Origin: Pedobacter sp. KBW06
Lineage (GTDB): Bacteria; Bacteroidota; Bacteroidia; Sphingobacteriales; Sphingobacteriaceae
DNA length: 64,000 nt
Direction: 5' to 3'
Assembly: GCF_003852525.1 (NCBI RefSeq)
Contig: NZ_QAJL01000004.1
Coordinates: forward strand, 909,184-973,183
Of this stretch, positions 9,858 through 17,847 are shown one piece after another. Made by a program: the position numbers and the translations under genes. Under the pieces are notes generated by a model. The model saw only the letters and a program-made list of their open reading frames with translations, made no database searches and had not been told where the DNA came from. How positions within the stretch are numbered: the first letter of the stretch is position 1; the number at the start of each line of letters is the position of its first letter.

Positions 9858-10402
9858 TTTTTGTGATTTATGTAGAGACATCTTTTAAATCTCCCTGTTG
9901 CCTTAAATGCCATGTTTTAAAGATGCTGGTCGCAACATCATCTGGATTGATTCCCAGTAATGTAATTGTTTTGTAATTTTTGCTTTCTCCTCATTTTATA
10001 TCTGACGAATTAAAATACGCTATCTGATAATCAGGAGACTCAGCTCTTGTTTTTTTTTCATTTGAACTGTAAATTTCCTATTGGTTAAGATTATGTAGCT
10101 TAACTGCCAGAGTGGGTCTTAACATCCCAATGAAAATTGCCTGACCTATTGTACGCACTAACAAAAAAAATTATCAAAAGATTTTAAAGGCTTTTTTTGC
10201 GGCAATTGCTATATGCTTCTATTGTCCACTGAATTTAGCAGTTAATTTTTTTGAAATTAACGCTGATATCCTCTTGTGTTATCTTTTTTCTTTTTTGTGA
10301 TGGTAAATGGGGCAAACATATCTTTGTATTTCCATTCCGGAATATGACGTTTAATAATAAAAATATTCCATAAAGTTGATTTTTTTGCAAAGAATAGCAA
10401 AA
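9858..10402. other. AT-rich intergenic region without recognisable genes
   Basis: About 545 bases between the tRNA terminator and the promoter of the next SusC gene. Frames are short and broken on both strands. I see no tRNA, riboswitch-like structure or insertion-sequence end. Its only evident content is the upstream sequence of the SusC promoter. Confidence 0.6.
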
Positions 10403-10410
10403 TAAATTTG
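10403..10410 (+). promoter_or_regulatory. -7 element upstream of second susC
   Basis: TAAATTTG is a perfect TAnnTTTG match, 58 bases before the SusC start codon. This gives a leader of about 50 nt that contains the AACTAACC motif. No convincing -33 element is present at the ideal distance. Confidence 0.45.
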
Positions 10411-10448
10411 GCCATGTTATTAAGTTGCAGTATTATTGGTGAAAATTT

Positions 10449-10456
10449 AACTAACC
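10449..10456 (+). promoter_or_regulatory. AACTAACC leader motif upstream of second susC
   Basis: Same octamer as at 1773 and 31969, here 12 bases before the ATG. Shared with the 1773 copy are the flanking TT before it and the TA after it. Confidence 0.4.
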
Positions 10457-10468
10457 TATTTTTAAATT

Positions 10469-13400
10469 ATGAAAAAACTTCTACAAAGTTTGTTCATCTT
10501 GTTGTTCGTTGCTACCTCAGCAATGGCCCAAGAGCGGACAATTACAGGTACGGTTACTTCAAAAGAGGATAAATTACCAATCCCGGGAGTAAGTGTAAAG
10601 GTAAAAGGTACAAAAAGTGGTACTGTAACAGGATCGAACGGAAAATACTCTGTTCAGGTTCCTGCAGGCGCAACAGAACTGGAATTCACCTATCTAGGTT
10701 TCGAGAGACTAAGTAAAGCAATTGGTGGCTCAACAGTAGATGTTGTTTTATCCCCGGATTCAAAAGTCTTAACCGAAGTTGTTGTAACAGCCCTTGGTAT
10801 TAAAAGACAGGCGAGCTCACTTGGTTACGCAACTCAAATTGTTAAAGGTGACGAGGTTGCTCAAAAATCAGATCCCAACCTTTTGAATACTTTACAAGGA
10901 AAAGTGACTGGTGTGAACATTACAAGTTCTTCTGGCGCGCCAGGATCGTCTACCAACATTAACATTAGAGGGGTAACTTCGTTCAACGGAAATAACCAGC
11001 CCCTAATTGTTGTGGATGGAATTATCTTTAACAATGGTGTAGATAATACACAAAATACATTGTTTGGTTCTCAGCCTTCTGGTCGTCTTTCTGATGTTGA
11101 TCCGGAAAGTATTGCTACCATCAACGTGTTGAAAGGTCCTGCTGCATCTGTTTTATATGGTTCAAGAGCTTCTGCTGGTGTAATTGTAATTACAACTAAA
11201 GACGGTTCAGGAATGAAAGGTAAAACTGAAGTAACATTCAGCTCTTCACTAAATTTACAAAATGCAAGTTACCTTCCTAAATTTCAAAATGAGTACGGTC
11301 AGGGAACGCAGAATAATTTTGTGGAAAACAGCACCAATTCATGGGGACCAAAATTCGGTACTATGCCAACGGTTACGACCAGTTATGCAGGAGTAGTACC
11401 TTACCAGGCATATCCTAACAATATAAAAGATTTTTATAAACAAGGTTCGATCTTACAGAACAGTTTGAATATCGCCGGTGGTGATAAGGATAAAAATTTT
11501 GTTGTGAATTTGGGTAGTACCTTACAGAGTGGAATTATTGACCATTCTAAATACCAAAGACATAACGTTCAGGTTGGTGGAAATACCAAACTAAGAAACG
11601 GTATCAAATTGGGTGGAACAATTACTTATGTAAAAAGTTTTACAAAGAACACAATTGCAGGTAACGGTGGAAGTGCCTTTGGTCAGATCAGCAGAATTCC
11701 TCGTAGTTATGATTTAAGCGGAGCTCCGTACAAAAATGACCTTGGAAATAGTATCTATTTCTTACCAGGACAAAATCACCCGAAATGGTCGCTTGAAAAC
11801 GAATACCTGGATAACAGAATTGACCGTGTATTCGGTAATACTTCGATCAGTTATGACATTGCTGATTGGATTAACGTTGGCTATAGAATTACAGCGGATG
11901 TATACCAGGATGATAAAAATGCAATCAACAGACTGGGTGCAGCAAGAAATCCAGGTGGACTTCTAGGCGAATCAGGTATACTAAGAGGTGAATATAATGG
12001 TGATTTGTTGATCAATATGAAAAAGAACAACGTATTCACTGACGGATTAAATGCAAGCCTCTTGTTAGGACAGAACATCAACCAAAGAACACTAAGAGCT
12101 TCTGAAGTAGTTGCTGAAGGCTTGGTTATCCCTGGTTTTGATAACGTGAGTAACGGTACCGTATTCACAAATTCAAGTGCTACAAGAGAAATGAGAAGAT
12201 TAGTTGGGCATTATGCACAGTTGTCTTTGGACTATAAATCTTATTTGTTCATGGAGCTTTCAGGAAGAGCAGATATGTCTTCTACATTGCCAACAAATAA
12301 AAATACTTACTTCTATCCATCAGTTGCCGTAAGTTTTGTGCCTACTGAAGTATTCAACATCAAATCAGATGTGCTTTCTTACTTGAAAATCAGAGGTAAC
12401 GTGGCAAGGGTAGGTAGGGATGCTGATCCTTATTTATTGAATTCTGTGTATGTTAAATCTAGTTATGGTAACAACACCGCATCAATTAACTTCCCTATGT
12501 CAATCGGCGGAAACAGTATTCCTGGATTTGGTGCGAGCACCAGAATCGGTTCTCCTGATTTAGGACCTGAGTTCGTTACTTCATATGAAGGTGGATTTAA
12601 TATTGGATTATTGAAAAGCAGAGTAAGTGTTGATTTTACTTATTTTGATACACGTAGTACAAATCAGATCTTTAACGTTGCAGTGTCTAACTCATCAGGA
12701 TATGATACCAGAACAACTAATATCGGAGAAATGAGAAATAGGGGAATTGAGTTGCAATTAAATGCAACCCCTGTAAGATCATCTGATTTTAGCTGGGATG
12801 TGAGCATGAACTTCACAAGAATCAGAAATAAAGTTTTATCTATTGATGAAGGTGTAGATAATGCCCCGATTGCAGGTAATGCATTCGTTGGTATCAACCC
12901 TTCAATAAAAGTTGGATATCCTTATGGTGTGATTATTTCTACTGCAAACGCCAGAACTCCAAATGGAGAGCTGTTGGTTAACGGATTAACTGGTGCTTTT
13001 GCTCCAGGAGTTCCAAATAGCGTGGTTATGAGTCCTCAGAAAGATTATACACTTGGAATCAGCAACAGGTTTACTTATAAAGGATTAACATTGTCTGCTT
13101 TATTTGACATCAATAAAGGAGGTCAGATCTATTCATTTGGTCAAACAGATATGCGTGGAGGAGGTCAGATAGAAATGACTGCTAAAGACAGAGATCAACC
13201 AAGAATTCTTCCAGGTGTAATTGCAAATGGAGATGGTACCTACAGAAAAAATAATATCCAGGTATCAGCTCAGACTTACTGGGCAGGATTAGGCGGTTTG
13301 GCTTCCGAAGGAGCGGTATTTGATGCAACTTCATACAGATTGAGAGAAGTTGGTCTTGCTTATTCTTTACCGGCTAAATTGTTAACCAAAACTCCTTTTG

Positions 13401-13567
13401 GTCAGGTAAGCTTAGGATTTAGCGCAAGAAATCTTTGGTTATTTGCTCCTGGATTCCCTCAGGATCCTGAGACTAATAGCTCTGGTGCAGGTAATATCCA
13501 AGGTGTGGACTTTAATGGTATGCCTTCAACCAAAAATTACGGATTTAATCTTAAAGTAACCTTCTAG
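10469..13567 (+). CDS. SusC/RagA-type TonB-linked outer-membrane transporter
   Basis: Outer-membrane TonB-dependent importer, 1032 residues. The signal peptide ends in AMAQ, followed by a carboxypeptidase-D-like domain (about residues 23-100). The SusC box here is TEVVVTALGIKRQ. The plug includes INVLKGPAASVLYGSRASAGVIVITTKDG (about 215-243), and the barrel ends in NYGFNLKVTF with a terminal Phe suited to BAM recognition. It lacks an STN domain. It is the first gene of a three-gene unit with the SusD at 13579 (11-bp gap) and a small lipoprotein at 15053. The N-terminal 30 residues match those of the SusC at 1797 except for two positions. The substrate is not deducible; there are no enzymes in the unit. 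Confidence 0.95.
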   Translation: MKKLLQSLFILLFVATSAMAQERTITGTVTSKEDKLPIPGVSVKVKGTKSGTVTGSNGKYSVQVPAGATELEFTYLGFERLSKAIGGSTVDVVLSPDSKVLTEVVVTALGIKRQASSLGYATQIVKGDEVAQKSDPNLLNTLQGKVTGVNITSSSGAPGSSTNINIRGVTSFNGNNQPLIVVDGIIFNNGVDNTQNTLFGSQPSGRLSDVDPESIATINVLKGPAASVLYGSRASAGVIVITTKDGSGMKGKTEVTFSSSLNLQNASYLPKFQNEYGQGTQNNFVENSTNSWGPKFGTMPTVTTSYAGVVPYQAYPNNIKDFYKQGSILQNSLNIAGGDKDKNFVVNLGSTLQSGIIDHSKYQRHNVQVGGNTKLRNGIKLGGTITYVKSFTKNTIAGNGGSAFGQISRIPRSYDLSGAPYKNDLGNSIYFLPGQNHPKWSLENEYLDNRIDRVFGNTSISYDIADWINVGYRITADVYQDDKNAINRLGAARNPGGLLGESGILRGEYNGDLLINMKKNNVFTDGLNASLLLGQNINQRTLRASEVVAEGLVIPGFDNVSNGTVFTNSSATREMRRLVGHYAQLSLDYKSYLFMELSGRADMSSTLPTNKNTYFYPSVAVSFVPTEVFNIKSDVLSYLKIRGNVARVGRDADPYLLNSVYVKSSYGNNTASINFPMSIGGNSIPGFGASTRIGSPDLGPEFVTSYEGGFNIGLLKSRVSVDFTYFDTRSTNQIFNVAVSNSSGYDTRTTNIGEMRNRGIELQLNATPVRSSDFSWDVSMNFTRIRNKVLSIDEGVDNAPIAGNAFVGINPSIKVGYPYGVIISTANARTPNGELLVNGLTGAFAPGVPNSVVMSPQKDYTLGISNRFTYKGLTLSALFDINKGGQIYSFGQTDMRGGGQIEMTAKDRDQPRILPGVIANGDGTYRKNNIQVSAQTYWAGLGGLASEGAVFDATSYRLREVGLAYSLPAKLLTKTPFGQVSLGFSARNLWLFAPGFPQDPETNSSGAGNIQGVDFNGMPSTKNYGFNLKVTF

Positions 13568-13578
13568 AAAAAACGATT

Positions 13579-15045
13579 ATGAAATATATAAGAGTTAATA
13601 AAATTTTATCATTTTGTGCCATTGCAGCTTTAGCTTTGAGCACATCATCCTGCAAAAAGTTTCTGGATGTTAATGACACCCCAAATAACCCTCTGGCTAT
13701 TCCTCCTAATGTGGCTTTGCCGGGAGCGATCGTTGGTTCCGCATTTGCGAATAACAATGAATTGAACAGATTTGGTTCTGTACTGATCGATGTGACTTCA
13801 GGCGCAGCTGGTAGCCCTTTAAGATGGGATAGATATAATACTGATGGAGATGATTTTGGAAATCAATGGCGCTTTGAGATTTATGATGGTGCATTGGTTA
13901 ACTATAAAAAAATCATCGAAAGCGAAGGCAAATACCAGTCTCCGGTTTATTCAGGGATCTCGAAAATAATGATGGCTTATACTTTTGGTATGACTACCGA
14001 TTGTTGGGGAGATATTCCATATTCTGATGCATTGAAAGGAAATGGAGCTACTCAGCCAAAGCTGGATACTCAAAAAGACATTTATTTGGGTGCGGCAGGT
14101 ATTCAGAGTTTATTTGATCTGGTAAAAGATGGAATGAAAGATTTGGATAAGAAAGGATTGCTTATCCCTAAAACTGACGATGTGGTTTATGGAGGAGATA
14201 TTGTGAAGTGGAAAAAGGCGGGAAATACCCTCTTACTTAAACTGGCTCTTCAGATCAGTTTAGTGGAACCGGCAAAAGCAAAAGCGATTATCGATGAAGT
14301 TTTAGCTTCTGCTGATTCTTACATCAAGAGTAATAGCGAAAATTTAGAAGTTAAATTTGGTGCCTCAGTTGGAAGCAGAAGTCCAGTGTATGAGTATACA
14401 AGAATCAGTTCATTTAGAACAGATCAATTGATCAGTACACGTTTCTTAACTAAATTACAATCGACAAATGATCCAAGGCTAACTGCTTTCATTACTAAAC
14501 CGGGAGCCAATTATGTAACTGTTGATAATGGTTTCGCTGGAACTGTTCCTGGATTTGATACCCGTTCGCAGTTCGGTAATTATGTAACCGGAATAAATGG
14601 CGAAGGTCCTGTAAGATTAGTTTCTAACTGGCAAAGGGCATTTATTCTTGCAGAAGCAGTATTGAGATTAGGTACTGCTGGTGATGCTCAGGCATTGTAT
14701 ACTGAAGGTATCACTGCATCAATGCAATCAGCAGGAGTAAGTGGCACGGATATTACAGCTTTCTTGACTGCAAATCCTACCATTGCGACTTTAAGCGGGA
14801 CTAATGAAGCGAAAATCAAACAGATTATAGATCAAAAGTATATATCTTTAGTTGGAAATGGTTTTGAACAATGGACTGACTGGAGAAGAACTGGTTATCC
14901 TGACCTACCGGCACACCAGAATGCGGTTGGTATCGACGGAACCCGTCCGGTGAGATTGCAATATATCACTCAGGAAATACAACGTAATCCTAATTTCAAA
15001 ACAGGTATTTTACCAAACGTGAAAGTTTGGTGGGATGTAAACTAA
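13579..15045 (+). CDS. SusD-like nutrient-binding lipoprotein (SusD-like_2 type)
   Basis: Partner of the SusC gene ending 11 bp upstream, 488 residues. The signal peptide ends in the lipobox TSSC with Cys at about residue 25. The mature start KKFLDVNDTPNNP is typical of the group. The middle block SKIMMAYTFGMTTDCWGDIPYSDAL (about residues 130-154) is the hallmark motif of SusD-like_2 proteins, as is the C-terminal EQWTDWRRTGYPDLP. It acts on the cell surface as the lid of the SusC channel. It is closely similar in architecture to the gene at the left edge of the window, and it is co-transcribed with the small lipoprotein that follows. Confidence 0.93.
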   Translation: MKYIRVNKILSFCAIAALALSTSSCKKFLDVNDTPNNPLAIPPNVALPGAIVGSAFANNNELNRFGSVLIDVTSGAAGSPLRWDRYNTDGDDFGNQWRFEIYDGALVNYKKIIESEGKYQSPVYSGISKIMMAYTFGMTTDCWGDIPYSDALKGNGATQPKLDTQKDIYLGAAGIQSLFDLVKDGMKDLDKKGLLIPKTDDVVYGGDIVKWKKAGNTLLLKLALQISLVEPAKAKAIIDEVLASADSYIKSNSENLEVKFGASVGSRSPVYEYTRISSFRTDQLISTRFLTKLQSTNDPRLTAFITKPGANYVTVDNGFAGTVPGFDTRSQFGNYVTGINGEGPVRLVSNWQRAFILAEAVLRLGTAGDAQALYTEGITASMQSAGVSGTDITAFLTANPTIATLSGTNEAKIKQIIDQKYISLVGNGFEQWTDWRRTGYPDLPAHQNAVGIDGTRPVRLQYITQEIQRNPNFKTGILPNVKVWWDVN

Positions 15046-15052
15046 TTAACAT

Positions 15053-15541
15053 ATGAAAAATATATATATAATACTGGCTTTGTTGCTGACTATTGGAGTG
15101 ACAAGCTGCAAAAAAAAATACGGAGAGTTTTATAAGGACAATTTACCTGAAACACCTGTCACCTTTCCAGGAACGACTACCTTTGGGTTTAATCCTTATA
15201 TTTCTATAACCGCTGCCGATTTGAATGCACCAATTAAATTTACTTTAGCAATTCCAGATAGTTCACCAAGAACTATAAAAGAAATTACAAAAGTATTAGC
15301 AGGAGGTACAGCTATTCAGCCGGGTTCGGTTACTACAGCTACTTACATTGCAGCGCCTATTGCTGGTAATGGAAAGACTGCAGTTTTTCAAACAACGCTA
15401 ACTGCTTTCAAGGCTTCTTCAGCAGCTAACGCTGCCTTGATTAACACGAAAACTCCGGAGATTGCTTTTATATTTTTAGTAACCTTAGATAATGGCGAAA
15501 CCATTATTCCGGTACAGGTGAGGGCAAGAGTAACCTACTAG
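15053..15541 (+). CDS. Small lipoprotein of unknown function in SusCD operon
   Basis: A 162-residue lipoprotein I do not recognise. The signal peptide MKNIYIILALLLTIGVTSC gives an acylated Cys at residue 19. The mature part contains a beta-rich, threonine- and alanine-rich segment with no Trp, no obvious catalytic motif and no cysteine after the lipobox. It starts 7 bp after the SusD stop and is followed by a terminator, so it is the last gene of this SusCD transcript. From its position it may be an auxiliary surface-binding protein of the transporter, but that is inference from context. The predicted beta structure would suit an immunoglobulin-like fold. Confidence 0.75.
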   Translation: MKNIYIILALLLTIGVTSCKKKYGEFYKDNLPETPVTFPGTTTFGFNPYISITAADLNAPIKFTLAIPDSSPRTIKEITKVLAGGTAIQPGSVTTATYIAAPIAGNGKTAVFQTTLTAFKASSAANAALINTKTPEIAFIFLVTLDNGETIIPVQVRARVTY

Positions 15542-15567
15542 GTTTCTTTAGCGCTTTAGATAAGATC

Positions 15568-15605
15568 AATGGGATTTGAGTTTTAACTCAAATCCCATTT
15601 TTTTT
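15568..15605 (+). terminator. Terminator after second SusCD operon
   Basis: A perfect 15-bp stem (AATGGGATTTGAGTT and complement) with a 2-base central gap, followed by eight or more T residues. Confidence 0.92.
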
Positions 15606-15723
15606 GATCGATAGTTTGGTGTTTTGCTTTAAGCCGGATACCGTTTTTTTAACCTTAATGGTCTTTTGATTGCACTATTGTTGAGTGATGGTTAAAAGTC
15701 TAACTTGCAAATAAAACGAAGTC

Positions 15724-17187
15724 ATGGAATATATCCTGGGAATAGATATTGGGACAGGCAGTACGAAGGCAGTTGTACTTAATCTGAATTATGAACCTTT
15801 AGATTCTTTCCAGGAGTATTATTCGACTTATTCGTCCCTCCCAGGGTATAGTGAACAGGATCCAGAAGACATTTGGACTGCTTTTAAAGCCTGCATTACA
15901 GAGATGACCAATAGATGCGGAGGAATACCGGTTGCAATCGGATTGAGCAGTGCAATGCACAGTTTAATCAGTGTAGATGAAGATGGCATTGCTCTCGCAC
16001 CGATGATGACCTGGGCGGACTCGCGGAGCTCCGAAATAGCGACCAGGATCAGAACCTCTGAACAAGGAATGATCATTTATAAGAAAACGGGAACGCCAAT
16101 CCATGCCATGTCGCCACTCTGCAAGATCATCTGGCTGTATGAACATCAGCGGGAACTGTTTGATCGGACTTACAAATTTATTTCCATTAAGGAGTACATC
16201 TGGTATCGCTTATTTAAAGAATTTAAAATTGACCATTCGATTGCCTCCTGTACCGGTTTATTCGATGTGGAATATTTAAGCTGGAACGAAGATGCCTTGC
16301 TGATGGCAAAGATTACGACGGATCGTTTGTCTGCGCCGGTCAGTACGAGCTATAATATGAAGGATGCCTCGGGAGTAATATTTGTTATCGGTGCAAGTGA
16401 CGGGTGTTTGGCAAACCTTGGAACTGAGGCGATAGAACCAGGTGTTTCAGCACTTACAATAGGAACGAGTGGTGCGGTTCGGATCGCGAGCACAAAACCA
16501 ATCTTTAACGAGAGGGCTATGACCTTCAGCTATCTCTTAGATGAAGATACCTATATTTGCGGAGGCCCGGTGAACAATGGCGGAATAGCGCTTCAATGGT
16601 TCCTTAAAAGTACGTTGGGTAAGGACGAATTATCTACTGCCGACTATACTTTGTTTTTTGAAAAAGTAAAGGCTGCAACAGCAGGGAGTAAGGGCCTGAT
16701 CTTTCTGCCTTATCTGACCGGAGAGCGTGCCCCAATATGGGATTCCGAAAGTTGTGGGACCTTTTTTGGTCTTCGGCTTCATCATCGGCAGGAGCAATTT
16801 TCAAGGGCTGTTTTGGAGGGGATTTGTTATGCCCTTAATGAAGTTCTCCTGGCAGTAGAGCAATATTCAGAAGAGATTAAACAAATCAATGTGAGTGGTG
16901 GATTTGTTCATTCCAGGATCTGGATGGAAATATTGGCAGATATCACAGGAAAAGAAATTGTACTGTTGCAAACAGAAGACGCCTCCGCTCTTGGCGCTGC
17001 ATACCTGGCCATAAGGGCAATTGGATTATCTCAAGTGTACCCATTCTCTGTAAGAGAGAAACAAAGAATTACCCCAAACCCAGAGAATCATGCGCTGTAT
17101 AAAAAGATATTCATGATCTATCAGCAATTGTATCCAAATCTTAAAGGCAGCATGCATGAACTCGATGGCCTGAATATTGGTGATTAA
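15724..17187 (+). CDS. FGGY-family carbohydrate kinase, probable gluconokinase
   Basis: ATP-dependent sugar kinase, 487 residues, the usual FGGY length. The N-terminal phosphate-binding loop is GIDIGTGSTKAV (residues 6-17). The substrate-domain block SSAMHSL is followed by TWADSRS. TGTPIHAMSPLCKI is close to the motif of Bacillus-type gluconokinases. The catalytic Asp lies in GASDGCLANLG (about residue 223). The second ATP-binding loop reads TIGTSGAVR, and GGPVNNGG fits gluconate kinases rather than xylulokinases. The expected reaction is D-gluconate to 6-phosphogluconate, feeding the pentose phosphate route. It stands alone between a terminator and a non-coding region, with no gluconate transporter or dehydrogenase nearby. 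Substrate specificity is inferred from motifs. Confidence 0.85.
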   Translation: MEYILGIDIGTGSTKAVVLNLNYEPLDSFQEYYSTYSSLPGYSEQDPEDIWTAFKACITEMTNRCGGIPVAIGLSSAMHSLISVDEDGIALAPMMTWADSRSSEIATRIRTSEQGMIIYKKTGTPIHAMSPLCKIIWLYEHQRELFDRTYKFISIKEYIWYRLFKEFKIDHSIASCTGLFDVEYLSWNEDALLMAKITTDRLSAPVSTSYNMKDASGVIFVIGASDGCLANLGTEAIEPGVSALTIGTSGAVRIASTKPIFNERAMTFSYLLDEDTYICGGPVNNGGIALQWFLKSTLGKDELSTADYTLFFEKVKAATAGSKGLIFLPYLTGERAPIWDSESCGTFFGLRLHHRQEQFSRAVLEGICYALNEVLLAVEQYSEEIKQINVSGGFVHSRIWMEILADITGKEIVLLQTEDASALGAAYLAIRAIGLSQVYPFSVREKQRITPNPENHALYKKIFMIYQQLYPNLKGSMHELDGLNIGD

Positions 17188-17419
17188 AAATTCATTTTTC
17201 TATATACTTTTTTTCCTGACGACAAGAACCACTTATTAGTTTTGCGAGGCCAATTCTGGTTGCGCTTCTATAGGCTTTTTGATCCCCTTACAGAGGCAGG
17301 CATCATCGTACTACGGTATGTGGCTGGAAATAGTCAAGATTTACGAAATCCGTTTCATTATGATACCAAGCTATTCAGAATGGTAAAATCGCATTAGATG
17401 TTGTTTTATTTAAAATAGT
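17188..17419. other. Intergenic region after gluconokinase
   Basis: Part of a 660-base stretch without an annotated gene. One frame stays open for about 69 codons after 17184 but has no ATG and no recognisable domain, so I do not call it. No terminator with a clear T-run is visible after the kinase. Confidence 0.5.
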
Positions 17420-17464
17420 TCTAAATAGGAATAGGGGGAAATCCTGAGTTATGATAATTCTATA
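17420..17464 (+). promoter_or_regulatory. ECF-type promoter element, copy C
   Basis: TCTAAATA, three bases, ATAGGGG, a 15-base spacer, then GATAATTCTATA. The same two blocks with the same 15-base spacer occur on the minus strand at 21495-21537 and 20645-20688. Exactly 17 bases after the second block stands an ATG (17482), as in the other two copies. Here it is followed at once by GCT TAA. The element points toward the TonB receptor at 17848. Function as a promoter for the neighbouring ECF sigma factor is inferred. Confidence 0.55.
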
Positions 17465-17553
17465 GAGTAAGAGCACATTAAATGGCTTAAACTAAGAGAA
17501 AGGAATAAAAGCAAATGGTATAATTATACTCCCCCCTTAATACTATAAAATAG

Positions 17554-17599
17554 AACCTGGCAGTTTGTATCTGTCAGGTTTACCTCAACTAAATGAGGT
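17554..17599 (+). promoter_or_regulatory. Tandem hairpins in leader upstream of TonB receptor
   Basis: Two adjacent inverted repeats. The first is AACCTGGCAG / CTGTCAGGTT (17554-17563 with 17571-17580, one G-T pair). The second is ACCTCA / TGAGGT (17582-17587 with 17594-17599). The following TTTATTTCT is a poor T-run, so this could be a weak terminator, an attenuator or an mRNA-stability structure. It lies between the ECF-type element and the receptor gene. Confidence 0.4.
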
Positions 17600-17847
17600 T
17601 TATTTCTAAATAGATTATCACTTAAAAGCAATGAAAATTAAATCACTTTTTGTTACTGGAATCCTCTGTGCCTATATATTTCGTCCATGTCGTTTAAAAA
17701 GATAACTGTATGCCTGAAGCTTCTCAATTGCGATTTGCACAGCGTATTGGGTTTTTGTCTCTTGCTGCCGGAAAGCCCGAAGGGTAACACCGCAAAAAGA
17801 AAAGTAAAAATAATATCGCAACCCTAATTTTAAATGATCCTCAATAT
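17600..17847. other. Non-coding leader region before TonB receptor
   Basis: Only short overlapping frames occur here. One at 17631 starts MKIKSLFVTGILCA, resembling a signal peptide, but stops after 24 codons. Another runs from 17687 to 17827 (46 residues) without a recognisable motif. These may be relics of a decayed secreted protein; none is convincing as a gene. Confidence 0.45.

Noticed and set aside
10011..10120. Short dyad CTGATAATCAG and nearby sequence as a possible regulatory site
   Set aside because: The dyad is too short and isolated, far from any gene start, to support a call.
17184..17395. Frame open for about 69 codons in the gap after the gluconokinase
   Set aside because: There is no ATG, no recognisable motif and no plausible translation signal; chance in an AT-rich region is more likely.
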